DNA from: Acidovorax sp. 1608163
GTDB taxonomy: Bacteria > Pseudomonadota > Gammaproteobacteria > Burkholderiales > Burkholderiaceae_C
Length of the DNA stretch: 64,000 nucleotides
Assembly: GCF_003669015.1 (NCBI RefSeq)
Contig: NZ_CP033069.1
Coordinates: forward strand, 4,722,501-4,786,500
Direction of reading: 5' to 3'
Made by a program: the position numbers and the translations under genes
The notes under the pieces: model-generated
Database searches by the model: none
What the model saw: the letters and a program-made list of their open reading frames with translations, nothing else
What the model was told of the DNA's origin: nothing
Part shown: in pieces, positions 1 through 9,018 of the stretch
Numbering within the stretch: position 1 is the first letter of the stretch
How the letters are laid out: every line of letters starts with the position of its first letter

Positions 1-32
1 GCATTTGGCGCTGGGTTGGGCGGTTGGTTCAT
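1..32 (-). CDS. Start of an unidentified gene, cut by the window edge
   Basis: Only the first ten codons are visible, reading MNQPPNPAPN on the minus strand. The start is supported by a GAGGGA ribosome-binding site about eight bases upstream of the ATG. The proline-rich opening resembles the disordered N-termini of many proteobacterial membrane proteins, but no family can be assigned from so little. It lies downstream of the zinc-ribbon gene on the same strand, with a repeat between them. Confidence 0.6.
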   Translation of the reverse strand, partial: MNQPPNPAPN

Positions 33-139
33 GGTGTTTTCTCCCTCGGTAAATCGTCAGTTGTTGGTATGGGTGCAGGCCCGGCGCAGTGCCCTTGCAC
101 CCCTCATACAGATTCGCGTTCTCTGGGTCAAGACCCCAA

Positions 140-199
140 CCGTTCGTGCTGCGCTGGTCGATGCCTCGCACGGCGCTGCGGCAAGCTCAGCGTGAACGG
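140..199. repeat. Dispersed palindromic repeat, CCGTTC...GAACGG family, diverged copy
   Basis: This imperfect inverted repeat is bounded by CCGTTCG and CGTGAACGG, with an internal AAGCTCAGCG like the other copies at 5658, 36957 and 39212. It sits just downstream of the zinc-ribbon gene and could act as a transcription stop, although no T-tract is visible. It is the most diverged of the four copies. Confidence 0.6.
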
Positions 200-226
200 G
201 TTTGTCTTCTTGAACGCATCCCGGTA

Positions 227-1711
227 TCAGTTGGCGTAGGGGTCGTTGTTGCGGCTGCTCATGGGGCAGTCCGGCACGCGGCCCCAGTGGTTGCCACAGT
301 GCTGGTGGCGCGCTTTCACCACGCACACGCCTTTGCTGAACATGTTGTCTTCGCGGTCGCACTGGCGCAGCGCGGCGCGCAGGGGGCCCAGGCCATCGGC
401 AGGCGGCGCGGTGATGACGGTGACTGCTGGCGGCTGCGGGGCGGGCGCCGGGGCGTTGGACAAGGTGGGCGGCGCCGGGGCCCGCGAGCCCGCGTGGGGC
501 CAAGGCGGCTCGTTGGCAGGCTGCACACCGGGGCGTGGCTTGGGCGGCTTGGGGGCGGCTTCACTGGCCTTGGGCGCGGGCTTAGCGGTAGCGGCTGGCG
601 CTGGCGCAGCGGCTGCCACGGGGGCGGGTGCCACCACCTGCGGTTGCAGGGGTTCGGTCACCACGGCGGGCGATGCCACTGGCGCCGCAGGTGCGGGCTC
701 TGGCAGGGCAGCGGGCGCAGCCACCACAGGGGCGGCGGGGGCCGATTCGATCACGATCTTGGGGCCCGGCGCTGGCGCAGCGTCTGACATCTGCGTACCC
801 GCCTGCTGTGCCACGGCGGGCTGGCTTTGCGGCTTGGCCACCAGCAGCCACCAGGCCAGGCCGGCCACCACGGCCACACCGGCAAAGCCCATGGCTGCGT
901 ACTTCAGGGCACCGCCCGGTGCGGAAGAGGCCACGGGCTCCTCAGGCAACGGCAAGGCCGAGGCGGATGCCGCAGGGCGTGGAGCGGGCGCTGCGGCTGC
1001 CGGGGCGGGGGCAGGGCTTGCCGCCGCTGGAGTAGTGGCAGAGGTGGCTGGGGACTGCACGGTGGGCACGGGCACAGCGGGCGTAGCAGGCGCCGCGCCA
1101 GACGCTGACGCAGAGGAAGCCACGGCAGAGACTGCGGCCACCGCTGCGGCAGCCGCCGCAGGCGCTTCGGGCACCGGGGCGGCAGCTTCGGCGGCCACGA
1201 CCGGCTCGGCAGGTGTGGGGGCGGGTACTGTGGGTGCGGGCGCCGCGTGGGCTTGCGTGGCGGCGGGGGCCTCGGCGGCCATAGGCACGTCCAGCAGCAA
1301 GTCCATTTCTTCCTCTTGCGCCGACGCTACAAACTCCAGCGGCGCAGGCCGGGTGTCGGCATCGGGGTCCGAGGGGCCATCGTCCAGGTCGAAGTCCATG
1401 TCCAGCTCCAGCACGGGCTCGTCTACCGGGCTGGTGCTGGGCGCTGGTGCAGCGGAAACTGGGGGCACAGTGGGGGCCGTGATGGCGGCAACGGCGGCCA
1501 CAGCGGTGGCCCCTGCGGGCTGTGGGGGCATCAGGTTTTCGCCGCACTGGCCGCAAAAACGCGCACCGGGTTTGCACGGGGCCGCACAGGCGGGGCACAC
1601 CGTGCTGGCGGCGGCTTCAGCGGGTTGGGGGATCAGGGCTGTGCCGCAACCCTTGCAGCACTTGGCGCCATCGCGGTTCACGGTGGCGCAGGCATGGCAG
1701 TTGACACTCAT
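227..1711 (-). CDS. Zinc-ribbon, single-pass membrane protein of unknown function
   Basis: The predicted protein has 494 residues, starting at the ATG that opens MSVNCHACATVNRDG. Two zinc-ribbon modules occupy roughly residues 1-60: CHAC with CKGC, then CPAC with CGQC. A long Ala/Pro-rich, partly acidic linker follows. One hydrophobic segment (AAMGFAGVAVVAGLAWWLLVA without flanks) lies near residue 270, then a second Ala/Pro-rich stretch. The last 50 residues form a small conserved-looking domain with four cysteines (RQCDRED, KGVCVVKAR, HQHCGNHWG, PDCP). A cytoplasmic zinc-binding head, a membrane anchor and a periplasmic cysteine-containing tail is the simplest topology, but this is inference. 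No specific family is recognised. Confidence 0.75.
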   Translation of the reverse strand: MSVNCHACATVNRDGAKCCKGCGTALIPQPAEAAASTVCPACAAPCKPGARFCGQCGENLMPPQPAGATAVAAVAAITAPTVPPVSAAPAPSTSPVDEPVLELDMDFDLDDGPSDPDADTRPAPLEFVASAQEEEMDLLLDVPMAAEAPAATQAHAAPAPTVPAPTPAEPVVAAEAAAPVPEAPAAAAAAVAAVSAVASSASASGAAPATPAVPVPTVQSPATSATTPAAASPAPAPAAAAPAPRPAASASALPLPEEPVASSAPGGALKYAAMGFAGVAVVAGLAWWLLVAKPQSQPAVAQQAGTQMSDAAPAPGPKIVIESAPAAPVVAAPAALPEPAPAAPVASPAVVTEPLQPQVVAPAPVAAAAPAPAATAKPAPKASEAAPKPPKPRPGVQPANEPPWPHAGSRAPAPPTLSNAPAPAPQPPAVTVITAPPADGLGPLRAALRQCDREDNMFSKGVCVVKARHQHCGNHWGRVPDCPMSSRNNDPYAN

Positions 1712-2336
1712 TGGCGGACCTTGTTGGAGATTGGACAGACTGCACGCTGAACCCCCAGGGCCGCAGCCAAGGCGCTGGCCCGGTCTGCCGCCGCGCCGGG
1801 CTGCGGGGCATGAAAAACACCCACCCCTCTCAGGCCGTGTTCTTCGCGGGGTTGCAGGTGCTTTGGCGCCCGAGTCTATCGGCCAAATGTTAATCACCGG
1901 TAACAAGCGCAAGCCACGCGCCTTGCAACGCGTGCAGGGCACAAAAATTGCACAGAAATCGGGGTTTCGTGCGCTGCCCAGGCCGACTCCAGCACACGCC
2001 CGCCACTGTCTGCATCAAATGCACTGTCCAGATACAGAATGGCCTGGGGCACCATCGCACCCGGACACTCTCCCCCGCCTACTCAATTCCCCTGGTGCAT
2101 CTGCCTGCAGCAGCTGCACCGTGTCACCCCTGCGTGGGCCACCTGATGCCCTGGGCAGAGGCCCTGGCGCGCTTCAGACGCATCCTGGTGGTAGCAGACG
2201 GAGCTGGTCTCGCCCTCTCCCTCGCAACCTGGTGGTTGCCACCCCGCTCTGCTCAGTGATGCAGAACCTAGTGCTGCGCTGCCCGTCAGGGTAGAGCCGG
2301 TTGGCAGGGTCAAGGTGGCTTGGACCGTCGCCCGCG
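1712..2336. other. 625-bp intergenic region with no supported gene
   Basis: Open frames here have poor codon usage, no convincing ribosome-binding site and no recognisable domain. The stretch just above 1711 should hold the promoter of the zinc-ribbon gene. No tRNA, terminator hairpin or repeat family could be identified. Confidence 0.5.
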
Positions 2337-3989
2337 CTACCCCCGAGCCTGCAGCGCCGTGATCACGACCGCATCGACAGCGTCCGGCCCTTGGGCCTGG
2401 CGCAGCACCAGGTAGTCCAATGCCGAGGCACCTTCGGGCCAGGGCAGGTTGATCTCCGGCCAGGCCCCGCGCACCCAGATACTGGTGCCACCCAAGTCCA
2501 GGTGGTCGGCGACACGCCGGCAGGGCGCACGCGGGTCAGCGCCATGCGCCAGCAGCAGCTCTAGCAGGGGCAGGCACAGGCCGCGCAGTTCGCTGCCCCG
2601 TGCGCACAGCAAGCCAGCCACGGCGCCGAGCAGGTTGCCCTCGTAGCGCACGCGGGGCGTTGCATAGGCTTCGTCCTTGGCGGCCAGGTTGCGGGCGCTG
2701 AAGACCACGGGGGCATCTGCGTTGAGCCCGAGCTGCAGCAGGCGGCGAAAGATGCCGATGATCGCGTCCGCACGCTGCCCGTCCAGGGTGGCGGGGCGCC
2801 CCTCCTGGGCGGCAATATGCTCGTACCAGTACCACTCCAGCAGCGCTGCCAGAACCTCCTCCTGGGCCACTTCTGGCGTCAACCAGCCAGCGATGCTGGC
2901 ACCCGCGTCGAGCAAGTCCTCCACCAGCCGCAGGTCCTGCAACGCCCCCTGGTAGTTGCGCAGGAGCATACGCACTGCGGGATAGTCTTCGCGCCAGACA
3001 GAGGTATCGAGGCCCACACCCGCCGCGACCAGTTGCGCCGGTGTCTCCGCATCGCGGTACCTGTAACGCATGCGGTCCAGCCGGACCACGTCGCTCATCT
3101 GCACGGGTGGCACCGAGCGGGCACCCCGCGCCCGGAGCACCGCCAAGACCTTGGGCTGGTCCTCAAAGAGCTCCACGCTGTGGAACAGCAGGCTGCCGAT
3201 CTCCTGCGCTGAGTCCTCTTCGTACAGCCGGGCATTCACGTCCACACCTTCTTGCACCAGCAGCCACTGGAGCAGTCGGGGGTGTGCACACACAGCCCGC
3301 ATCACCCACACAGAGCGCGATAGCGCCACGAGGTCCGCGCCTGGCAGTGCCAGCAGCGCTGCCAGCATGGCTTCACTGCGGCTGCCGCCCAGCTGGCCGA
3401 TCTGCTGTGCCGCCTCGGCCGCCCAGGGCAAGCAGGGAGCCAGGTCCACTCGGGCGTCGAACATGGCGCGCAAGGACTTCTCCATGCCCCCGCGCAGGGC
3501 CTGCATAAACAAAGGCACGCCGTTGACCATGGCATCTGGGGAGGCCCCGGCCTTGATCTCCTTGACCAGCGCGCCATCCTTGGACTCGAGCACCAGTTCG
3601 TACAACCGGTCGGCCTCGGACAAGGTCGGCTTAGGGAACGCCTTGGCAGTGATCCGCTTGCCGCCGTGGTAGTGCAGGGTCTGCGACTCGCCCACTTGGC
3701 TGTTGAACACCTGCACGCGCAGATACTCGGCACCCGCTGCATGCAGCGCCATGATCTGCGCCTTCTCCAGCGCATCGTGCGCCGAGGTGTCGATGCTGCA
3801 GCGCAAGGTGGTGCCCCGCAAGGATGCGCTGAGCACCGAGGGCTGGTCCCAGTCAGCAAACAGGCCGTTCAATGGCTCGGCCCAGGCACCGCTGGCAACG
3901 CCAATGGCAGCCTGGAGATGGGCGTGCAGGTTGGAAAGCGCGCCTGCGTCGGCGCCAACGCAGGTCAAGGTGAACGTGTTTGCGGACAT
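2337..3989 (-). CDS. Protein with degenerate ankyrin-like repeats, unknown function
   Basis: The predicted protein has 550 residues, starting at the ATG that opens MSANTFTLTC. The first 150 residues look like a globular beta-rich domain. From about residue 155 onward several helix-turn-helix units carry ankyrin-like signatures, for example LVKEIKAGASPDAMVNGVPLF, LLQWLLVQEGVDVNAR, LLQLGLNADAPV and LLELLLAHGADPRAP. The spacing is irregular, so the repeats are degenerate. No signal peptide or membrane segment is seen, which suggests a cytoplasmic protein-protein interaction role. The gene is divergent from gdhA across a 188-bp intergenic region. Function unknown. Confidence 0.75.
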   Translation of the reverse strand: MSANTFTLTCVGADAGALSNLHAHLQAAIGVASGAWAEPLNGLFADWDQPSVLSASLRGTTLRCSIDTSAHDALEKAQIMALHAAGAEYLRVQVFNSQVGESQTLHYHGGKRITAKAFPKPTLSEADRLYELVLESKDGALVKEIKAGASPDAMVNGVPLFMQALRGGMEKSLRAMFDARVDLAPCLPWAAEAAQQIGQLGGSRSEAMLAALLALPGADLVALSRSVWVMRAVCAHPRLLQWLLVQEGVDVNARLYEEDSAQEIGSLLFHSVELFEDQPKVLAVLRARGARSVPPVQMSDVVRLDRMRYRYRDAETPAQLVAAGVGLDTSVWREDYPAVRMLLRNYQGALQDLRLVEDLLDAGASIAGWLTPEVAQEEVLAALLEWYWYEHIAAQEGRPATLDGQRADAIIGIFRRLLQLGLNADAPVVFSARNLAAKDEAYATPRVRYEGNLLGAVAGLLCARGSELRGLCLPLLELLLAHGADPRAPCRRVADHLDLGGTSIWVRGAWPEINLPWPEGASALDYLVLRQAQGPDAVDAVVITALQARG

Positions 3990-4076
3990 GGGGCACCGTC
4001 GGTAGAAATGCCACCAAGGGTAACAAGCCAGGGCCGATGTGCAGCGGTCCTGTGCGCTAACAGGACAACTTGGCAA

Positions 4077-4097
4077 GTTATGCAGCAAACGCATAAC
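4077..4097. promoter_or_regulatory. Perfect 7-7-7 palindrome upstream of gdhA
   Basis: GTTATGC and GCATAAC flank a 7-base spacer, giving a perfect interrupted dyad about 80 bp upstream of the gdhA start, in the gap shared with the divergent ankyrin-like gene. Size and symmetry fit a LysR-type or similar dimeric regulator site. In E. coli ArgP activates gdhA, and an ArgP-like protein is encoded at 36010-36921, but linking them here is speculation. Confidence 0.45.
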
Positions 4098-4177
4098 CCC
4101 GTAACACTCTGGCCTTGGACAGAGGTAATCGGCAGGCATAAGCTTCGCGCCTTGAACTGGTCCCACAAGGAAATTAC

Positions 4178-5485
4178 ATGTCAAACCCCTCTGGCGCACC
4201 CGCCGCACCCGCACACCCCCTGCCCTCTTACCTGCAAGCCGACCATCTCGGCCCGTGGGGCAATTACCTGCAGCAGGTCGACCGCGTCACCCCCTACCTC
4301 GGCAACCTGGCGCGCTGGGTAGAGACCCTCAAGCGCCCCAAGCGCATTCTGATCGTGGACGTGCCGATTGAGCTGGACAACGGCACCATCGCTCACTACG
4401 AAGGCTACCGTGTGCAGCACAACCTGAGCCGTGGCCCCGGCAAGGGCGGCGTGCGCTTCCACCAGGATGTGACGCTGTCGGAAGTGATGGCCTTGTCGGC
4501 CTGGATGTCGGTGAAGAACGCCGCGGTGAACGTGCCCTACGGCGGTGCCAAGGGCGGCATCCGCGTGGACCCCAAGAAGCTGTCGATGGGTGAACTGGAG
4601 CGCCTGACGCGCCGCTACACCAGCGAGATCGGCCTGCTCATCGGCCCCTCCAAAGACATCCCTGCGCCTGATGTGAACACCAACGGCCAGATCATGGCCT
4701 GGATGATGGACACGTATTCGATGAACACCGGCGCCACCTCCACCGGCGTGGTCACCGGCAAGCCCGTGGACCTGGGCGGCTCACTGGGCCGTGTCGAGGC
4801 CACCGGCCGCGGCGTGTACACCGTGGGCGTGGAAGCCGCCAAGCTGACCGGCCTGGCGCTGGACGGCGCCCGCGTGGCCGTGCAGGGCTTTGGCAACGTG
4901 GGCGGCATTGCCGCCAAGCTGTTTGCCGAAGCAGGCGCCAAGGTGGTGGCCGTGCAAGACCACACCGGCACCATTTTCAACAGCAAGGGCCTTGATGTGC
5001 CCGCGCTGCTGGCGCATGTGAAGACCCGTGGCGGCGTGGGCGGTTTTGCTGGCGCCGATGTGATGAAGGCCGAGGAGTTCTGGGGCGTGGATTGCGAGAT
5101 CCTGATCCCTGCCGCGCTGGAAGGCCAGATCACCAAGGACAACGCAGGCCAGATCAAGGCCAAGCTCGTGATCGAAGGCGCCAACGGCCCCACGACCACC
5201 GAGGCCGACGACATACTGCACGACAAGGGCGTGCTGGTGCTGCCCGACGTGATCGCCAACGCGGGCGGCGTGACGGTGAGCTACTTTGAATGGGTGCAGG
5301 ACTTCTCCAGCTTCTTCTGGAGCGAGGACGAGATCAACGCCCGCCTGGTGCGCATCATGCAAGAGGCCTTTGCGGGCATCTGGCAAGTGGCGCAAGAGCA
5401 CAAGGTGAGCCTGCGCACCGCCACCTTCATCGTGGCCTGCCAGCGCATCCTGCACGCCCGCGAAATGCGCGGCCTGTATCCATGA
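4178..5485 (+). CDS. gdhA: Glutamate dehydrogenase (Glu/Leu/Phe/Val dehydrogenase family)
   Basis: This enzyme interconverts glutamate and 2-oxoglutarate plus ammonia, linking the TCA cycle to nitrogen assimilation in the cytoplasm. The 435 residues match the usual hexameric family length. The substrate domain holds the catalytic-lysine motif [15 protein letters not shown] near residue 125 and the conserved [11 protein letters not shown] segment. The C-terminal Rossmann domain has GFGNVGG near residue 245. AAGG lies a few bases upstream of the ATG. Coenzyme preference cannot be decided by eye. A strong terminator follows at 5569. The protein is intact and typical. Confidence 0.95.
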   Translation: MSNPSGAPAAPAHPLPSYLQADHLGPWGNYLQQVDRVTPYLGNLARWVETLKRPKRILIVDVPIELDNGTIAHYEGYRVQHNLSRGPGKGGVRFHQDVTLSEVMALSAWMSVKNAAVNVPYGGAKGGIRVDPKKLSMGELERLTRRYTSEIGLLIGPSKDIPAPDVNTNGQIMAWMMDTYSMNTGATSTGVVTGKPVDLGGSLGRVEATGRGVYTVGVEAAKLTGLALDGARVAVQGFGNVGGIAAKLFAEAGAKVVAVQDHTGTIFNSKGLDVPALLAHVKTRGGVGGFAGADVMKAEEFWGVDCEILIPAALEGQITKDNAGQIKAKLVIEGANGPTTTEADDILHDKGVLVLPDVIANAGGVTVSYFEWVQDFSSFFWSEDEINARLVRIMQEAFAGIWQVAQEHKVSLRTATFIVACQRILHAREMRGLYP

Positions 5486-5568
5486 TGCCTGCCGTGGTCT
5501 GAATTTTTTCGCAGCGCTGGCCCACCGCCAGCGCCCCGAATCCAGGTGCGCCACAAGCGCCCGGCAAA

Positions 5569-5597
5569 GCCGCCCTCACCACAGGGCGGCTTTTTTT
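5569..5597 (+). terminator. Intrinsic terminator of gdhA
   Basis: A GCCGCCCT / AGGGCGGC stem with a CACC-type loop is followed by seven T residues, 85 bp after the gdhA stop. Confidence 0.9.
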
Positions 5598-5657
5598 ATG
5601 CCCGCCTCTTTTCTTTCTTGACGGGCCATTGAGTCGGCATCTTTGCACACGAGAAAT

Positions 5658-5717
5658 CCGTTCGGGCTGAGCTTGTCGAAGCCCTGCGCGACGCTTCAAC
5701 AGGCTCAGCGTGAACGG
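5658..5717. repeat. Dispersed palindromic repeat, CCGTTC...GAACGG family
   Basis: The element reads CCGTTCGGGCTGAGCTTGTC, then GAAGC, a short centre, then GCTTCAACAGGCTCAGCGTG and AACGG. It is an imperfect inverted repeat of 60 bp between the gdhA terminator and the 3' end of the convergent gene at 5752. Related copies lie at 140, 36957 and 39212. Confidence 0.85.
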
Positions 5718-5751
5718 TTTGCGTAAGTTCACGCCAAGCCCGTGCGCAGCG

Positions 5752-6843
5752 TCAAGCCCGATCTATCGGAGGCACCGGCTCCACCCGCATGGCATGGCAA
5801 AACGGCTGCTCGCAAGGCGCGCGGCCGGCGTAGGGGCAGCCGGGGGTGTCGCAATGGCCCCGTGCACGGCGGCGCTGTTCCGCCTCTTCCTCATCGCGCC
5901 CGTAGCCGCTGGCTTGCAGCGCCAGCATCTGCAACCACGGGTCGTTGCGCACCTGCAGTTGCTCGCGCCCGTACACCAGGCTGGCGGCGGCACCCGCCCA
6001 CGGGGCCAGCTCCAGAGCCAACAAGGCACTGGTGAGCCCCCCACGGGAGCACCACCGTGCGCATCGCCCGCCAGCACCGTCGGCTGCAAGACCAACGCAA
6101 ACAAGCCGCCCGCCAACGCCTGGGGCCGCCCGGCAAAGGCGGCCTGCAGCGCGCTGGCAGAGCCCGGTGGCGCTGCGGCAGGCGCGGCGGGTTGCGCCTG
6201 CAACCACGCCGCTGGCACACGCAGCGTGGCGGAGAAGGCGCGCTCGCCCTGCTCGGTAAGCACACGGCCCTGGCCCACCAGCCAGGTTTGCAGCGGGGGC
6301 ACATCGGCATCGGCGGCCACGCCACCGCCCGCCGCAGGCCCCAGGGCTGCGCCACCACCACGCGCGGTGGCGCAGCAGGGGCAAGCTGCTGCACCAGCGC
6401 CTGCAGCAGCCCCCGCATAGCGGGCGACACGCCCTGCGCAGGCCATGCAGCACCCTCCACCGCTTCAGCGCCGCCAGCAGCCGCGGCCGCCAAGGTGGCT
6501 GCAGCCGCAGGGGGCAAAGGCGCGGCCCGGGGCGCGGCCGGTGCTGCGTTGCCCTGCGCAACCCCACCCTGGCCTTGCGCCTGCAGCGCCTGGCTGGCGC
6601 GGGGCGACAGGCTCACCCGGTCGGCCTGCGCCGGGTCACGGGCCCCCTCGGGCAACGGCGGCGGGGCCAAAGGCGTGACAGGGATTGGCGTGGGGGACGG
6701 CGGAGCCCCAGGGGTGGGCGCCACCACACCGGTGCCCCCTTTGTCTGCACCCAGCAGCATGTTTTGCCGCTGTAAAGCAGCTTCGGCCAACACCTGGGCT
6801 GCGGCGGGCACAGGGCTGCGGGGGGATCCATTTGGATGGACAT
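5752..6843 (-). pseudogene. Ala/Pro-rich protein of unknown function, broken by three single-base losses
   Basis: The coding signal passes through all three minus-strand frames. Adding one base to each of three homopolymers (G6 at 6820-6825, C4 at 6339-6342, C6 at 6037-6042 on the plus strand) restores one protein of about 364 residues from MSIQMDPP to VEPVPPIDRA. The restored product has an Ala/Pro-rich N-terminal half, a folded-looking middle (LQTWLVGQGRVLTEQGERAF) and a charged, cysteine-containing end (HCDTPGCPYAGRAPCEQPFC). The low-complexity half superficially resembles flagellar hook-length proteins, but there is no flagellar context. Every lesion is at a C/G run, so sequencing error is a strong alternative to real decay. 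Confidence 0.7.
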
Positions 6844-6957
6844 GGCGGCAAGGCGGTGTAGCTGAACGGTGGGGCGCAAGGCCAAGCCTGGCCCAGTGCA
6901 GCGGAGATGCCAGATTCTGTTCCCATTCAACCCGCATGAAAAGCCGCGGCCCAATCA

Positions 6958-7009
6958 CTATCAAAACAATAGCTGCTAGCGCTTTCACATCAAGCGCTAG
7001 AGGCACTTT
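6958..7009. repeat. Dispersed TAGCTGCTAGCGCTT repeat, copy 1
   Basis: The element contains ATAGCTGCTAGCGCTT, a short loop, then AAGCGCTAGAGGCACTTT. It lies between two divergently transcribed genes. Its hairpin arms are AGCGCTT and AAGCGCT. It is one of eleven copies in the window. Confidence 0.85.
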
Positions 7010-7047
7010 GTATTCGCAATATTACGGGTTTGGCAGACAATCGGCCC

Positions 7048-7644
7048 ATGCCCCACGCTGCGCCACCCACACCGCTGCCCCGCCATCGCCCCAACCCCCA
7101 CCGTGGCGTGGCGCCCGCGCTGCTCGCCGCCGTGCTGGGCTACCTGCTGCTCAGCGCCTGGGTCTACGCCCCCGCGTGGGAGCGCGCCTTCCGCTCGGAC
7201 GCATCGCCCGTGGCCTGGCTGTCGAGCGCGCTGCTGCTCACGCTCAGCATCACCGCCCTGCGGCTGGTGGGCGAACGCGCCCTGCCCCGCCTGCTGGGCG
7301 CGTGGCTGGCGGTGGCGTTTTTGGCGCTGGCGCTGGACGAGCAGTTCATGCTGCACGAGCTGTGGAAGTTCCGCTGCCACGAATGGACCGCCGCCTGCCA
7401 GTACAGCACCGTGCGCGATGCCCCCATGCTGGCCGTGGCCGCCATCGGCCTGCTCACCTTGGCCTGGCTGCACCGCGCCTTGGGCCACCGCAGCACGCGC
7501 GCCCTGCTGTGGGCGGGCCTGGCCGTGGGCTGGCTAGCGATTGGCGTGGACCAGTGGCCTGAAGTACAAACGCACTGGCACTGGCTGCCCGAGCTGCCGC
7601 CGCTGCTGGCCACCCTCGAAGAGGCGTTGGAAGTGCTGGCCTAG
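7048..7644 (+). CDS. Multi-pass membrane protein of unknown function
   Basis: The predicted 198-residue protein starts at the ATG of MPHAAPPTPLP; a TTG six codons upstream is an alternative. About five hydrophobic segments are visible, beginning GVAPALLAAVLGYLLLSAWV. A charged loop (DEQFMLHELWKFRCHEW) separates two of them. The frame ends at TAG, but reading through adds ALVLAALLRQPGTQG before a TGA at 7690-7692, which looks like the missing half of the final helix (LEEALEVLA). The stop may therefore be a nonsense mutation or a base-calling error. No family is recognised. Confidence 0.7.
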   Translation: MPHAAPPTPLPRHRPNPHRGVAPALLAAVLGYLLLSAWVYAPAWERAFRSDASPVAWLSSALLLTLSITALRLVGERALPRLLGAWLAVAFLALALDEQFMLHELWKFRCHEWTAACQYSTVRDAPMLAVAAIGLLTLAWLHRALGHRSTRALLWAGLAVGWLAIGVDQWPEVQTHWHWLPELPPLLATLEEALEVLA

Positions 7645-7738
7645 GCGCTGGTGCTGGCGGCGCTGCTGCGGCAGCCGGGCACCCAGGGGTGATCCCACAC
7701 GGACACAGCACTAAACACTTGCATTCATGAGGCACCGC

Positions 7739-8380
7739 ATGCGCTGCATCCAACGCATTTCCACCACCATCGCCTGCCTGACCATGGCGGCCGTGGCATA
7801 CGCCCAGCCGCCTGAATTTGCCAGTGCCAAAGCAGCAGTCGCTGCCCTGTTTCCGCAGCAGACTTTCGTGGAATGGACCTCCACGACAGGCGACTGGAAC
7901 GGCGATGGCGTCCAGGACCTGGCCCTGATCCTCAACGAAGTCAATGGACCCTCGGATGCGCCGATGGAAATCCGCCTCGTGGTGCTAGCGGGCACGCCGG
8001 GCGGCCAGTACACGCTCCTGTCTGCCTCTGCCAGCTATTGCAGGGCACAGAAGTTCTTCAACCTGGAGGCCAAGGACTCATCGCTTTTTGTCACCGCTGT
8101 GGACAAAGCCGAAGGCGATGTGTCGGCTACCACGGCGCTTCAATTCCGTTTCAGCCCACAGCGTGGCGACTTTGAGCTGATCGGCAAGGAAAACCTTTGG
8201 GAGGTGCAAGGCAAGGAGTACGGGCGCACCAGCGTCAACTATCTGGCAGGCAAGCTCACGCTCTACGAGCGGGTGAAAGGACGCGTCAAAGTCAACAAGG
8301 AAAAGCGCTTTGAGGCACCCAGACTGGCAAGGCTGAATGGATTTGATTGCAATAGCTACGACGATGGCGTGTCGAATTGA
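7739..8380 (+). CDS. Secreted protein of unknown function with an FG-GAP-like calcium loop
   Basis: The predicted 213-residue protein starts at the ATG at 7739, chosen because GAGG lies six bases upstream; an in-frame ATG lies at 7727. A signal peptide (RISTTIACLTMAAVAYAQPP) is followed by a domain with GDWNGDGVQDLALIL, a DxDxDG-type calcium-binding loop typical of FG-GAP/VCBS repeats. The rest is beta-rich. It is probably periplasmic or extracellular. Function unknown. Confidence 0.75.
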   Translation: MRCIQRISTTIACLTMAAVAYAQPPEFASAKAAVAALFPQQTFVEWTSTTGDWNGDGVQDLALILNEVNGPSDAPMEIRLVVLAGTPGGQYTLLSASASYCRAQKFFNLEAKDSSLFVTAVDKAEGDVSATTALQFRFSPQRGDFELIGKENLWEVQGKEYGRTSVNYLAGKLTLYERVKGRVKVNKEKRFEAPRLARLNGFDCNSYDDGVSN

Positions 8381-8548
8381 GAACCCGACCGATTTCTTTG
8401 GGCCAAGGAAGCAATAACCCCCATGTTGACTGTGGCCTCGCGGTGGTTGATGCAGGGCTATTGAACAAGATCGCCTGTCGCCGCGTTGACAGCCGCCACA
8501 CGCGCCCAAACCTACATTGCCGTTGTCCACCTGCCTGGAGGCAACGCG

Positions 8549-8974
8549 ATGCATTCACTTCACGACCCCCTCGCGCAAATTCGCGCAATCAACCAGACTG
8601 CCGCCTTCAATCGATGGTGCAACATGGAGGTCATCAGCGCGGAACCTGGCAAGGTCGAAATCGCCATGCCTTGGCGACCGGAGGCCGGCCAGTACGCGGG
8701 CTTCTTGCACGCAGGCCTGGTCGGCGCTCTCATCGATACGGCTTGCGGCTTCGCTGCCGCCACGGTGGTCGGGCGGGTGTTGGCATCGCACTATTCGGTC
8801 AACTGCCTGCGCCCAGCAGTTGGCGAACGATTCATTGCCCGAGCCCGTGTCGTCAAGCCGGGCAAAACACAGGTCTTCACCGCCTGTGAGTTGTATGCCC
8901 AGGCAGGAGGCGCCGAAAAGCTGGTCGCCACCGGTGAAACGCTGCTCTCGGTGGTGACAGGCGAAGTGGCCTGA
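8549..8974 (+). CDS. PaaI-family hotdog-fold thioesterase
   Basis: This 141-residue protein probably hydrolyses acyl-CoA or aryl-CoA thioesters. The start is the ATG of MHSLHDPLAQ, which has GGAGG nine bases upstream, rather than an in-frame start 21 codons earlier. The hotdog signature includes AGFLHAGLVGALIDTACGFAA, where the helix-proximal histidine and the following acidic residue correspond to the usual active-site region, and a beta core SVNCLRPAVGERFIARARVV. The substrate cannot be inferred from context. It is transcribed convergently with the following SH3-domain gene. Confidence 0.85.
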   Translation: MHSLHDPLAQIRAINQTAAFNRWCNMEVISAEPGKVEIAMPWRPEAGQYAGFLHAGLVGALIDTACGFAAATVVGRVLASHYSVNCLRPAVGERFIARARVVKPGKTQVFTACELYAQAGGAEKLVATGETLLSVVTGEVA

Positions 8975-9018
8975 GCGGTACGTTCAGTGGGCCATTTGGC
9001 GGCCCATCCAGAGTCGCC

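Noticed and set aside
1948-2259. 103-codon plus-strand open frame in the first intergenic gap
   Set aside because: No ribosome-binding site, poor codon usage and no recognisable domain.
246-2294. 682-codon plus-strand frame rich in Ala/Gly/Thr over the zinc-ribbon gene
   Set aside because: Mirror of the Ala/Pro-rich linker. The minus strand has zinc-ribbon cysteines and a membrane helix, which are real features.
5752-6843. FliK-like flagellar hook-length protein
   Set aside because: Similarity is limited to Ala/Pro-rich low complexity; no flagellar genes are nearby, and the C-terminus is cysteine-rich, unlike FliK.
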